The notes below the pieces were generated by a model. It did not search any database. It had not been told where the DNA came from and saw only the letters and a list, made by a program, of their open reading frames with translations. 64,000 nt of DNA, taken from contig CCEZ01000049.1 in NCBI GenBank assembly GCA_000751555.1, positions 186,001-250,000 on the forward strand. Reading direction: 5' to 3'. Numbering within the stretch: the stretch's first letter is position 1; every line of letters begins with the position of its first letter. Below, one piece after another: positions 37,108 through 46,339 of this stretch. A program made the translations under genes and the position numbers. This stretch comes from Anaerosalibacter massiliensis (GTDB lineage Bacteria; Bacillota; Clostridia; Tissierellales; Sporanaerobacteraceae).

Positions 37108-37220
37108 ATATAAAAGAAGTTGGCATATATCAAGATAAGAAAATAAATAAATATATTATACTAAAAAATATTCTAGAAAATGAAGAAGGGAAGAAAAAAG
37201 TATGCAAAATAAACAAGTAA
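37108..37220 (+). pseudogene. 3' fragment of an ORF overlapping the RHH gene
   Basis: A frame reading KEVGIYQDKKINKYIILKNI then LENEEGKKKVCKINK ends with TAA at 37218-37220, inside the start of the next gene. It has no start codon because the terminator hairpin lies directly before it. The 19-base overlap with the RHH gene is typical of partition operons, so this may be the last remains of a ParA-like gene. Identity is not provable. Confidence 0.35.
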
Positions 37221-37387
37221 ATAAGAAAAAGATTAAAAAGCAGAAAAAGACGTTTGAGATTAGCAAAGATGTAGAAAAAGCTATGAAAATACAGACTGCA
37301 ATGGAGGAGAAAACCCTAAATAAATGGGTAGATGACACATTTAGAAAAAATATTTTTGACGAAGTTTGGCAGTTAGTGAAAAAATAA
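37202..37387 (+). CDS. small ribbon-helix-helix-like DNA-binding protein
   Basis: This 61-aa basic protein has a Lys-rich flexible N-terminus (NKKKIKKQKK), then a strand KTFEIS, helix KDVEKAMKIQTAMEE and helix TLNKWVDDTFRKN, the layout of ribbon-helix-helix proteins such as the plasmid partition protein ParG or antitoxins. GAAGGGAAG precedes the ATG. It overlaps a truncated ORF upstream. Partition centromere-binding or an antitoxin role are both possible. Confidence 0.55.
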   Translation: MQNKQVNKKKIKKQKKTFEISKDVEKAMKIQTAMEEKTLNKWVDDTFRKNIFDEVWQLVKK

Positions 37388-38039
37388 GGGGGCTAAAAAT
37401 GGATCACGTAAATAAAAGCCTTGTCAAATGAAATAGAACTACTTTAATGTAAGGATGTATAGTAAAGAGAGTAATTATGATTAAAATAAGATAAGGGGGA
37501 AATGATATGTTGGAATATTTGGAGATTCACATAAATTATACTTCCTGCATTTGCATATATTGTAAAGGATGTTTATGGTGATTTATGGGGTGAGTTAAAA
37601 AGGTGTTGACATATCAGTAAAATCATTTTTCCCATTTAATACATGAAAAATATAGTGGATAAATATTAATGTCAAGATTATTTTGAACTATTGTGCCAAT
37701 ATTTCTATGTACGATTTTGCTAATTGTTTTCATTAGATATTTCAGAATTCTGTTCCAAAATCAACAATATTTTTAAAAGTTCACCATTAACATAATTCTT
37801 ATCTCTACTTATATGGATAACATATTAGGCAAACCTATTTATATATGCTAAAGATAATATCCCTTTTGATTTTAGTATCTTCTATTCTTCATAACATTTT
37901 TATATTTTTCCAATTTTCTCCATATACTTCCCTCCATATTATAAAGCTGCTCCAAGAAACTACACTGAAATATGAATTCATTATATCAAAATTTTCACAC
38001 AATAAATATCCTTTATTTCTAAATCTCCAATTATATTCT
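37388..38039. other. gene-free region with decayed coding remnants
   Basis: About 650 bases follow the RHH gene. Short plus-strand pieces with ribosome binding sites exist (for example AAGGGGGAAATGAT before ATGTTGG at 37507), but they stop after a few codons. A frame reading ILPAFAYIVKDVYGDLWGEL looks like a fragment of a small hydrophobic protein. Nothing complete is present. Confidence 0.45.
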
Positions 38040-39398
38040 TTATTCCTTATAAATTGGGATTTTGACTGTAACAAGTCCTCCGCCATTCATACTATTAGAC
38101 AATATAAGTTCTCCATGATGTTTTTTGATAATAGTATCTGCTATATATAAACCCAATCCATAATGTCCGTTTTTTGTTCTACTCTCATTTCCCATTGAAA
38201 GTTGTTCTTTCCCATATTTTAACATTTTTTCAGAAAAACCTTCACCTTGGTCTATTACCTGAATAATCAACTGGGAATTATCTACAACACTGTTAATGGT
38301 GATAATTGAATTGTTTGGAGAAAAATCTACTGCATTAGCTATAATATTCATTAATGCCCGATGTAATTCATTTTTATGTCCTTTTATATACAGATTCTCT
38401 TCAATATTCATTTTCGAAATTATATCAATATTTTTTGCTTTACCTAGGGCCATACCTTGTTCTTTCAAGAAATTTAATATATTTATAATACAAATTATTT
38501 CATTGGAATTTTCATGAGCCACTTCTTTTTTTGTAATAGCCAATAGATTTTGGATATATTTCTCCATCTGTCCACTGCTTTCTTCAATATAATGACAATA
38601 AGTTTTCTGCTCCTTTGTCATATCTGTTTCTGCAAGTAATCCTACATTGCCTTTAACTACTGTAAGAGGTGTTTTTACATCATGTGCCAAAGCAGAGATT
38701 TGTTCTTGCCTTTGTTGCTCTATTATCCATTGCTCCTCCAAAGCAGTTTTTAGAGAACTTTTCATCTTATCAATTCCTTGAAGAACCATGTCTATCTCTT
38801 TTATATTACTTGCACCTATATTAAAATCTAGGTCTTGTTCTTCTATTTTTTCCGTTGCCAATAAAAGAGATTTTAGTTCACTGTTAATCTTTTTAGCAAA
38901 TCTATTAGACCATAAAATAATTATTGCAATAAGCTCTAAGAAAAACAGAAATACTATTGTAATTTCAGCATTAGGTAAAACCCTTCTCATTTTTTCACTT
39001 TTATATTGCATAGTTAAAGGATAGTTAATAATCAATATACCTTCTTCACGTTCAATACTTATAATATAGCCTGTAGATCTTGTTCCCTGTCGATAGTTCT
39101 CCCACTTTACTTTTTTATCCTTATCAGAAAAGTTTCCATATAAATAATGTCCATCATTTGAATAAACTCCAAAACTACACATTGGTGTCAATAAATCCAT
39201 TGTTACTTTAGGTGTGTTTTTTAATTTCTCAAAATTATTCTGAATTATTTTTTCAGAGTAATTTGCTGGATATACTCCAAATGAAACTACAGAAAATAAA
39301 TAATAATTAACCATTATTAAAACAATAATAAAGATGCCAAGAGATATAATATATTTTATAAAAATTGTACGAAGTTTCGTGCCTTTTTTTAATCCCAT
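38040..39398 (-). CDS. sensor histidine kinase of the lantibiotic-immunity system (CprK/SpaK-like)
   Basis: The 452-aa protein has two membrane helices (about 14-38 and 140-162) around a ~100-residue external sensor domain and a linker. The H-box is ALAHDVKTPLTVVKGNVG, the N-box NIIANAVDFSPNNS, and the G-boxes DQGEGFSE and GHYGLGLYIAD. The HDVKTPLT form is typical of kinases linked to lantibiotic immunity or peptide detection. It overlaps its response regulator by ten bases. The order transporter-regulator-kinase suggests a positive loop on detection of a cationic peptide. Confidence 0.88.
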   Translation of the reverse strand: MGLKKGTKLRTIFIKYIISLGIFIIVLIMVNYYLFSVVSFGVYPANYSEKIIQNNFEKLKNTPKVTMDLLTPMCSFGVYSNDGHYLYGNFSDKDKKVKWENYRQGTRSTGYIISIEREEGILIINYPLTMQYKSEKMRRVLPNAEITIVFLFFLELIAIIILWSNRFAKKINSELKSLLLATEKIEEQDLDFNIGASNIKEIDMVLQGIDKMKSSLKTALEEQWIIEQQRQEQISALAHDVKTPLTVVKGNVGLLAETDMTKEQKTYCHYIEESSGQMEKYIQNLLAITKKEVAHENSNEIICIINILNFLKEQGMALGKAKNIDIISKMNIEENLYIKGHKNELHRALMNIIANAVDFSPNNSIITINSVVDNSQLIIQVIDQGEGFSEKMLKYGKEQLSMGNESRTKNGHYGLGLYIADTIIKKHHGELILSNSMNGGGLVTVKIPIYKE

Positions 39399-40048
39399 TT
39401 ATATCCTACTCCCCAAACCGTTTTTATTGGCTCTTCACCATATAATAGAAATTTAGCCCGAATATTTTTTATATGTTCGACAATTATACTCAAATTACTC
39501 TCTCTTTCAAAACCAAAAACTGCTTCAAATATTTGTTCTTTTGAAAATACCTGCCCATGATGAAGAGCTAAGTATTCACTTATTTCATATTCACTTTTAG
39601 TAAGGGGAACCTTATTATCTAATATGAAACACTCTTTACTCAAAATTGAAAATCTAACATATCCTATATTAATAGAATTTACCTTTTCTCTTTGTTCTCT
39701 CCTAAGATGAGCATCAATCCTTGCACGAAGCTCCTGAACTCCAAAAGGTTTAGTTAAATAATCATCTGCTCCCAATCCTAAACCTTTAATTATATCTCCC
39801 TCGTCTACTTTTGCTGTAAGAAATAATATTGGACAATCCACTTGTTCTCTTATCTCAGAACATAATTCAAATCCATCAGTACCAGGCATCATAATATCTA
39901 AGATTATTAAATGATAGTAACTCAAATTTTCTTGTAAAACTTTTTCTGGTTTACTTACTTTTTTTATATAATGACCACTTTTACTTAATATATTGTCAAT
40001 CAAGTCTAAAATGGCTTTATCATCATCTACAATTAAAATATTTGCCAC
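39389..40048 (-). CDS. OmpR-family response regulator (CprR-like)
   Basis: The receiver domain is complete (LIVDDDKAILDLID, phospho-acceptor in LIILDIMMPGTDG, FLTAKVDEGD, LTKPFGVQELRARI), followed by a winged-helix domain ending TVWGVGYKWD. The start is GTG at 40048 with GGAGG seven bases upstream; longer frames begin inside the preceding permease gene. At 219 aa the size is standard. The 11-bp tandem repeat upstream of the ATPase gene is its probable binding site. Confidence 0.9.
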   Translation of the reverse strand: MANILIVDDDKAILDLIDNILSKSGHYIKKVSKPEKVLQENLSYYHLIILDIMMPGTDGFELCSEIREQVDCPILFLTAKVDEGDIIKGLGLGADDYLTKPFGVQELRARIDAHLRREQREKVNSINIGYVRFSILSKECFILDNKVPLTKSEYEISEYLALHHGQVFSKEQIFEAVFGFERESNLSIIVEHIKNIRAKFLLYGEEPIKTVWGVGYKWD

Positions 40049-40059
40049 AACAATACCTC

Positions 40060-40809
40060 CTACTCTTCTGCCTTCTTTCCTTCCCATTTTGTAAACCATA
40101 CTAGCATAATTAAAAAGGATAAAATTGTCCCAAGTATGCAAATAATAATTCCAAGATGTAAATCGGGATCTATAAAATTAATATTTTGGTATCTTATTAA
40201 TAAAGAACCAATAAATCTAATACTCCAGGAGCATGGAGTAAATGCCCATCTGCCATCTCCCATACCTGTCAGAAATAAAGCTGATATAAGAGATTCTACA
40301 ATTCCCACACCAATGGAAACTCCTTTTGAAAATCTAAGGCTTAAAAAGAAATGTAAAATATATTCAAATATATTGCTTCCTATCAATATGCCAACAACAG
40401 CTAAATACATAGTAAATGGAAAAATATCATTTTCTATAAAAGAAAAACCTACATAAAAACCAATAACAGATAATATAGTACTTAAAAGTCCCAACAATAA
40501 AAATAATGTATATTTACTAATAAATGATAAACATTTTATTTTTGAACTAGCTAAAATATTTTGAAAACCTCCTGCTATATATTCTTGATCTGATGCCATT
40601 GAAGTTATTATTCCAATTAATATAGGAAAAACTATGCACAATACCTGTAAGTAAGCTGAAACCTTACTAGAACTATTCCATGGAGTATAGGAATAATAAC
40701 TTAAAAACATAATCAATCCTAAAGCAGGAATATATAAGTGAATCCATATCATTTGAGTAGATTTTAGTTTCATTATATCAGCTTTTAGTAGTTTTTTTAA
40801 CTGTAACAT
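40060..40809 (-). CDS. lantibiotic-immunity ABC permease (MutG/CprC type)
   Basis: This 249-aa protein has six membrane segments. It begins LQLKKLLKADIMKLKSTQMI, a start typical of MutG/EpiG immunity permeases, and pairs with the next gene upstream as the second permease of a three-gene transporter. Such transporters remove lantibiotics from the membrane. It starts one base after the stop of its partner. Confidence 0.85.
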   Translation of the reverse strand: MLQLKKLLKADIMKLKSTQMIWIHLYIPALGLIMFLSYYSYTPWNSSSKVSAYLQVLCIVFPILIGIITSMASDQEYIAGGFQNILASSKIKCLSFISKYTLFLLLGLLSTILSVIGFYVGFSFIENDIFPFTMYLAVVGILIGSNIFEYILHFFLSLRFSKGVSIGVGIVESLISALFLTGMGDGRWAFTPCSWSIRFIGSLLIRYQNINFIDPDLHLGIIICILGTILSFLIMLVWFTKWEGKKAEE

Positions 40810-41529
40810 TTAATTTACCTCCTTTTTTCTAAACCATATAGTTGTTAAAATAGTTAACATAATAAAAATAATAACACTAATAATAGTATCTTTTACTATC
40901 ATGTCTCCATTTAACAATGGACTATTGTCTGGTACTGGAAGACCATTTGGTAAAATATGAAGAACTGGACACATTAGTGCAGAGATTGTCCCATAAGGTG
41001 AAAATTTTAAAATTGAACTTGTTCCAAAAGATACTACCCCAATCATTGTCATAGTTATATTAAAAAGAACAGTAACAAACATATTAAGTCGCACAGTTAA
41101 AAACAAACTAATTGGAATCTGGAATAATAATGTTAGTATCAATATAATTGTTGCAAGAATATTAGCCTTTAATGGAATGGTAGATTTATCTATTAAACCA
41201 ACACCTATAATCCCTATCATAAATATTAAACTAGTAAATATAAGTAAAATGCTAATATATATTATCTTCCCTAGCCATATAGAACCTTTATCTTGTGGAT
41301 ATAAAAGCAATCCTTTGTAAGAAAGGCTCTTCTCCCTTGTGACTACTTGGGCAGAAATAATAGCTAACATTCCTGGAAGAAACATAACATACCACCAGTT
41401 GTATGCTCCATTTTGACCTCCACCCCATAAAAGACATAACAAAAATGTAAGTAGTGGTGTTACTATAATAAATTTATTTGTTGATGTTCTTTTACTCTTT
41501 TGAAATTCTGCTTTAATTATATCTATCAT
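40810..41529 (-). CDS. lantibiotic-immunity ABC permease (MutE/CprB type)
   Basis: This 239-aa, six-segment permease begins MIDIIKAEFQKSKRTSTNKF and carries GGGQNGAYNWWYVMFLPGML, features of MutE/EpiE immunity permeases. Together with the MutG-type subunit and the ATPase it forms the transporter. It overlaps the ATPase stop by one base. Confidence 0.85.
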   Translation of the reverse strand: MIDIIKAEFQKSKRTSTNKFIIVTPLLTFLLCLLWGGGQNGAYNWWYVMFLPGMLAIISAQVVTREKSLSYKGLLLYPQDKGSIWLGKIIYISILLIFTSLIFMIGIIGVGLIDKSTIPLKANILATIILILTLLFQIPISLFLTVRLNMFVTVLFNITMTMIGVVSFGTSSILKFSPYGTISALMCPVLHILPNGLPVPDNSPLLNGDMIVKDTIISVIIFIMLTILTTIWFRKKEVN

Positions 41530-42233
41530 TAGTTTTCACCCCTATTTCTTTCTACAACATCCATAAATAACTTTTCAAGATTATCCTCTTTCTTTATTTT
41601 ACCACTATATCCAATAACACCATTGGATATAATACCTATTTCGTCAGCTACTTGTGCTACCTCTGATAGAATATGACTAGATAAAATAACTGTCATCCCT
41701 TTAGAAGGAAAAGATCGAATCAATTCTCTTAAATCCTCAATACCGATTGGATCCAAACCATTGGTAGGTTCATCAAGAATAAGCAGCTTTGGATTATTGA
41801 TAATAGCCATACCAAGTCCTAACCTTTGCTTCATTCCCATAGAAAAATTTTTCACTTTCTTTTTACCTGATTTCTCAAGACCTACAATATTAAGGACTTC
41901 TTCAGCTCTCATCTTAGGAAGTCCATAAAGAGTACAGGCAAGTTTTAAGTTTTCCATCGCTGTTAAGTTCGGATATATTGCAGGATTTTCAATTAATGCT
42001 CCAATATCTTTTAAATCTTTCCTAGTCCATGGATGATTTTCAAATAATATTTCTCCAGCAGATGGTTTCATAATTCCTGTAATCATTTTTAATGTAGTAG
42101 ATTTTCCTGCACCATTTGGTCCTAGTAGACCAAAAACAGAATTTTTTCTTATAGATAAGGAAATATTATCTACAGCTATTTGATTTTTAAATTTTTTTGT
42201 TAATCCCTTTGTCTCTAAAATATATTCTGACAT
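41529..42233 (-). CDS. lantibiotic-immunity ABC ATPase (MutF/CprA type)
   Basis: This 234-aa ATPase has Walker A GLLGPNGAGKSTTLK, an unusual signature FSMGMKQRLGLG, Walker B KLLILDEPTNGLDP and switch His ILSSHILSEV. The Q-loop region carries Glu (ALIENPAIYPNL), the E-loop variant typical of lantibiotic transporters. It is the first gene of the operon and follows the 11-bp tandem repeat. A positive response to lantibiotics is inferred from the family. Confidence 0.9.
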   Translation of the reverse strand: MSEYILETKGLTKKFKNQIAVDNISLSIRKNSVFGLLGPNGAGKSTTLKMITGIMKPSAGEILFENHPWTRKDLKDIGALIENPAIYPNLTAMENLKLACTLYGLPKMRAEEVLNIVGLEKSGKKKVKNFSMGMKQRLGLGMAIINNPKLLILDEPTNGLDPIGIEDLRELIRSFPSKGMTVILSSHILSEVAQVADEIGIISNGVIGYSGKIKKEDNLEKLFMDVVERNRGEN

Positions 42234-42300
42234 GATAATTCCCCCTAATTTATTCTTATATTAAAATTAACTTAATCTATAATTATAATATAAACAATAA

Positions 42301-42322
42301 TTATAAGGATTTTATAAGGATT
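42301..42322 (-). promoter_or_regulatory. perfect 11-bp tandem repeat, likely response-regulator site
   Basis: TTATAAGGATT occurs twice head to tail, about 70 bases upstream of the ATPase start. One helical turn between identical half-sites is the usual spacing for OmpR-family regulators. Downstream on the minus strand lie several TATAAT-like boxes before GGGGGAATTATC and the ATG. Confidence 0.65.
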
Positions 42323-42401
42323 AATTTTTTGCATAAAGAAAAAGACCATGTTTCTCAATTGACAAGAACACAGTCTCATAAATTCCTATGCAAATTTATA
42401 T

Positions 42402-42521
42402 TTATATGTTTATTATTTCAATTTCATTACCTTCAATCTTCATTTTATCTAAACAATATTTCATATTATTTGAACAATTTCCCTGTTCTCTTGAACTAGA
42501 AACTGACCCTAAGATTTTTAT
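42402..42521 (-). pseudogene. N-terminal relic of a flavodoxin-fold NAD(P)H-dependent FMN reductase
   Basis: The frame IKILGSVSSSREQGNCSNNM then KIEGNEIEIINI is the first ~40 residues of the NADPH-dependent FMN reductase family: beta strand, phosphate-binding loop with SSREQGN, and helix. The start codon appears changed to ATA and a stop follows at 42402. The remaining ~140 residues are missing. Confidence 0.6.
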
Positions 42522-42662
42522 TTCACTTATTTAGCTTAGCATCTCTGTCCTATTTGTCAAAGGTTAACTATTCTACATTATGTACTAAAATCCTTTAACC
42601 ATTTGACAGACGTTTTAGAACATGAAAAAATAATTATATTAAATATATAGTTGGTGATAAAA

Positions 42663-43164
42663 TTGAATATATCTAAACATCTAAAAAATAAAATCAAATA
42701 CATCCCTGAAAAACCAAGAATATACCAAATGAAAAATTCCCAAGGAAATATAATATATAATAGAAAGTAAAATGAAAGAAGCTTCCCTACTATTACAATT
42801 TGAGAAAGCTTCATTTTATAAAAATACATTAACTATTTTAAAATATTTATGTATTATAAATAAGTCTAATTCTTTAAAAGACAAGAAAATCTTAGTAGGA
42901 GAAAAAATAGATAATGGATACAAACTTTTTTATATTTCAGATGAAAATTTAGTTTTAAAAAAGAAATATCCTACAATTACTATACAAGATATAGAAGAAT
43001 TTTTAGATCAAGGTAGAACAATAGAAGAACGCATAACTTTTTATAAAAATGAAAAAAGCAATTTAGATTTTAAACATATAATTAGTACAGAAATTATGTC
43101 TAAATCCTCAAAATCAGTTGAGTTTGTTGAAGAAAATTTTAATCCAGAGTTATTTTCAAACTAA
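42663..43164 (+). pseudogene. GIY-YIG (UvrC N-domain-like) nuclease, internally deleted
   Basis: A TTG at 42663 opens LNISKHLKNKIKYIPEKPRI then YQMKNSQGNIIYNRK before TAA, matching the start of UvrC-like GIY-YIG proteins (PGIYxxK...YIGK), but the GK of the motif is lost. The second half resumes in another frame at 42772 (KEASLLLQFEKASFYKNTLT to NFNPELFSN at 43164), an intact C-terminal domain of 130 codons. About 100 residues around the active site are missing. Confidence 0.6.
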
Positions 43165-43248
43165 TTATTAAACTGTTGTACATCTTCTTATATATAATCT
43201 TAATATCCACAATAAGTTTTCTACCTTTGCAACTCCTTACCTTATAAA

Positions 43249-43536
43249 CTAATCTATTATCTTATACAAATTGATTTCTGGACTTTTTTCTCTTAGCTCA
43301 CCTAGCTTAGGGACTACGGTTGTGAAATGTGGTGAAGCATTGTGAATCTTAATTGCTTCTTCATCTTTCCATTCTTCTATGAAAGCTAAACAGTTAGGGT
43401 TGTTTATATCTTCATAAAGATCATAAGACATACACCCTTTTTCTTTTCTACTCTCTGCTATAAGCTCTTCAGCTAAGCTTAAGAATTCTTCCTTCTTACC
43501 AGGTTTTATTACACTTCTTGCAACTATTTTTATCAT
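43249..43536 (-). CDS. putative quinol monooxygenase (ABM domain)
   Basis: This 95-aa protein of the YgiN/ABM dimeric alpha-beta barrel family reads MIKIVARSVIKPGKKEEFLS and LAFIEEWKDEEAIKIHNASP. These small enzymes oxidise quinols or related aromatics without cofactor; many are uncharacterised. The ATG at 43536 has AGGAAGG upstream; a start six codons earlier has none. It appears monocistronic. Confidence 0.85.
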   Translation of the reverse strand: MIKIVARSVIKPGKKEEFLSLAEELIAESRKEKGCMSYDLYEDINNPNCLAFIEEWKDEEAIKIHNASPHFTTVVPKLGELREKSPEINLYKIID

Positions 43537-43711
43537 AATATCCCTTCCTTTCAAAATTATTTAATATGACTTCTGACTTTAAATACTAGATTTTTTAACA
43601 TCTTTGACAATAATAAATACTTCTACCTAAATAATTCTCTTTAATTATAATACCTCCCCAGTTAGACAACAAGACCCTGTATTATTTTTATTCATCATAG
43701 TTTTAAAAAAT

Positions 43712-44325
43712 CTAACGAACTACCTTTGATGTAAATGACATAACATTCATTATGCCATGTAATAATATACTAGGTACCAGACTTCCATCTGCCCTTTTTT
43801 CATTTAACCAAAATTATAGATAACCTACTATTCCAGCCGTTACTATAAGCATTATCCCTACAACATATTTTTTGTGAACAATGATAAACGATAACCCATG
43901 TGGCAAACCAAATAGCAAAGCTTGAATAATATTACCTACTAAATATCCAAACTTATTAGCAATGTTTTACCAATAAGACCTCTGAAAAGTATTTCTTCTG
44001 ATAGGGATATTTGAATTAATGCTTTTAATAATATTATAATTACTATATTCACACTAATCCCTTATCTGCTTATGGTTTTATCATGAAGCATTTCACTAGT
44101 AATATATCCTAAGTATTGAAACAAGATAAGTGGACCAACCATTATGAGCAAAGATACTACAAAAACTAAAAGGCTACTTTTAATTCAGCCTCTATTTTTC
44201 GATAGATATAACCCAATCCAATTGAAAAAATCATTATTTCTCCTGTAAAACATGAAATAAAAGACCTATGATAATATAAGTACAAAAGAAAGCTGTATTA
44301 TTGCTAACATTAACACATCGTTCAT
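43712..44325 (-). pseudogene. CPBP (CAAX-type) intramembrane metalloprotease, broken
   Basis: The ATG at 44325 follows GGAGAATGTAT. Pieces in different frames read MNDVLMLAIIQLSFVLILS, then LIQISLSEEILFRGLIGK (EExxxR motif), then NIIQALLFGLPHGLSFIIVH, and GSLVPSILLHGIMNVMSF, which are the four conserved parts of a CPBP protease. At least two frameshifts and two internal stops interrupt it. These proteases are often tied to bacteriocin self-immunity. Confidence 0.8.
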
Positions 44326-44429
44326 ATACATTCTCCTTTAACTTTATTAATTTTTTCTCAACTATATTTAAATATTATATTATAGATGCCTTAACTTTAG
44401 AAACCCTTCTCTTTCCTTATAATGTATTA

Positions 44430-44857
44430 TCAACCTAAATACTTTCCAAACCAATCAGTAGCCAGCTTAATCACTATATGGAAATGTTCAAGTAAACTAT
44501 GATTTACTCCATCAATAATTTCTAATTTTGAATCACTAGAAAGCCAAGACTATGCCCATATAAATCTATTTTTTTATAACCTTTTGATTTAGTAAATGAA
44601 ATGTCGGACTTTAAGTCATCTATCTCTTTCTCAACGGTTAGACTATCATTATCACTTTCTCCACAACCACTAAAATCAAAAGCTAAAGCATTATAACCCA
44701 ACTTATTAAAAGCTGCAGCAAGTCTTTCAAACCTTCCTTTCGAGTATTTACTAGACATAAACTCATGACACATAATGATTATTGATTTAGAAACGGATGG
44801 ACATAAGTTTCAGACTAATATTAGATTTCTTGAATTTTTAAAGGTAACTCTTTCCAT
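44430..44857 (-). pseudogene. alpha/beta hydrolase, nonsense mutation and internal deletion
   Basis: The ATG at 44857 with GGAGG upstream reads MERVTFKNSRNLILV then TGA (44810-44812, codon 16). The same frame then continues SIIIMCHEFMSSKYSKGRFE, LAFDFSGCGESDND and the nucleophile elbow YGHSLG. A deletion or frameshift follows. The last part, LEIIDGVNHSLLEHF with the catalytic His, ends at 44430. About 80 residues between nucleophile and His are gone. Confidence 0.8.
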
Positions 44858-44924
44858 TCCTAGTTCCTCCTTATACTTACCCTCTGATGAATTCCTCCAA
44901 CTTGCTTTTCTCATTTCATTTAAT

Positions 44925-45683
44925 TTATAATAACTTTTCTATTTCATTTGTCATGTAATCGGCGAAATCTAATAGTAACTGATCTTTCAACTCTAAGCTA
45001 ACAACCTCTCCATTATATTTAGCAAGGCATTTATTAACCAGTTCTATATATTTAAAAGGTAATACTTTTACCGCCCATTGACCACCTTCTCTCTTTGAAG
45101 ATATAATATCTTCCTTTAAAAATAAAAGAAATCTGCATAAATTTAATATGAAATATTCAGTATTATCAATTATACCTTTATACACACCATCAATATCAGA
45201 TTTAATTGAACGAATAAATATTTGTCTATCTATAGGCTTAAAAATCTCTTTAATAGGTTTACCATATAGTCGAATTCCTCTGTTATAGGTAACAGCAAAA
45301 TGAGCAGCTAAATCTTCATCTTCGAATCCACCGCATAGATAATTCTTGTCTCTTTTATATTTCTCTCTATGGAAAGCAGAATAATGGAATTCAAATGGGG
45401 TAGGATAAACAAAATTTATTAAAAATGATTCCAAGACAACACTTAATTCAATTCCGCTCTTACTTGGTATGCTTTCCTCAATTTTTAGAAGCTTTCTTGC
45501 AATTCTTTTATATGTTTCGCTTGGTTGCTTTTCTTTACAAATAATTAATAAGTCTATATCACTTTGTATTGGATTAAAACATCCCATAGCCATTGAACCG
45601 TGTAAATACACTCCTACCAAGTTATCTTGCATTTCTTCTATAAACAGATTTACAATACTATTTAGACAAAATTGTTCCATCAT
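44925..45683 (-). CDS. ANT-type nucleotidyltransferase with DUF4111-like C-terminus
   Basis: This 252-aa protein of the aminoglycoside nucleotidyltransferase (AadA/ANT(9)-like) family has the motif GVYLHGSMAMGCFNPIQSDI then DLLI: GS followed by DxD metal ligands. The helical C-terminal domain includes LCRFLLFLKEDIISSKREGG and WAVKVLP, which match the AadA-type domain. It could adenylylate spectinomycin/streptomycin-like drugs, but ordinary clostridial chromosomes hold many relatives without proven resistance. GAGGTGAATTTAA precedes the start. Confidence 0.8.
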   Translation of the reverse strand: MMEQFCLNSIVNLFIEEMQDNLVGVYLHGSMAMGCFNPIQSDIDLLIICKEKQPSETYKRIARKLLKIEESIPSKSGIELSVVLESFLINFVYPTPFEFHYSAFHREKYKRDKNYLCGGFEDEDLAAHFAVTYNRGIRLYGKPIKEIFKPIDRQIFIRSIKSDIDGVYKGIIDNTEYFILNLCRFLLFLKEDIISSKREGGQWAVKVLPFKYIELVNKCLAKYNGEVVSLELKDQLLLDFADYMTNEIEKLL

Positions 45684-45855
45684 TTAAATTCACCTCATTC
45701 TTGTCAATGAAATATATAATTTCTAACCATAAACACCAAGGTCGTTCTCTAAATCTGACCTTATATAATCTACTAATGTTTTATTAAATAATACTGATTT
45801 AATATTATGCAACTTAATCGCTCTTTTATAATAGTCGCCAATGTTGATGCTTTTT

Positions 45856-46330
45856 CTATAAAATGCTGTTTATCCAGTTATAGCAATTTTCAAGTTCTTC
45901 ATCTGATATTAAGTCTGATCTGTGTTCAAATAATATTTTACGGAATTTATTTTCTCTTTTTATGATTTTAAGGTATTTCTCAATATCTGCCCAGCCTTCT
46001 TCTGAAATTAAATTTGGTAGTACTGGAAAATGACTATTCTCTAAACTGTCAGTGACTTTGACATTCCATAAATGAATAACTTCTGCATACTTCGCAAACC
46101 TTAAAGTCAATCCAAATGAATCAAAATTTTTGTCTAATTTATCTTGAGAGTGAAGTCTACCTACATCTAGACATAATTTGACCTGGGGATACTGTTCTAA
46201 TAAGGTTTTAAGTAAATCATTACCATATACATATTTATTTAATACATCTAATTCTAACACTGGTATAAAGTTATTTTTGATACTAATGTTAGTCAGCCAT
46301 TTGAATAATTCTTCACTCTTCTTGATGTTA
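45856..46330 (-). pseudogene. sugar phosphate isomerase-like TIM barrel, 5' end cut off by an IS relic
   Basis: The C-terminal half of a xylose isomerase-like TIM barrel remains: KSEELFKWLTNISIKNNFIP, VKLCLDVGRLHSQDK and EVIHLWNVKV, ending at 45856. The frame is open up to about 46330, where the IS3-type sequence begins. It is a different gene from the TIM barrel at 34.3 kb, although the fold is shared. Confidence 0.65.
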
Positions 46331-46339
46331 GTTTAATAT

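Noticed and set aside
37845-38150. Plus-strand frame of about 100 codons at the end of the kinase gene
   Set aside because: It has no ribosome binding site, runs antisense to the intact kinase 3' end, and its composition is that of antisense sequence.
42331-42380. Terminator-like inverted repeat (AGACCATGTTTCT ... AGAACACAGTCT)
   Set aside because: Pairing has several mismatches and the element lies between the Cpr promoter and a relic. I could not assign it to a transcript with confidence.
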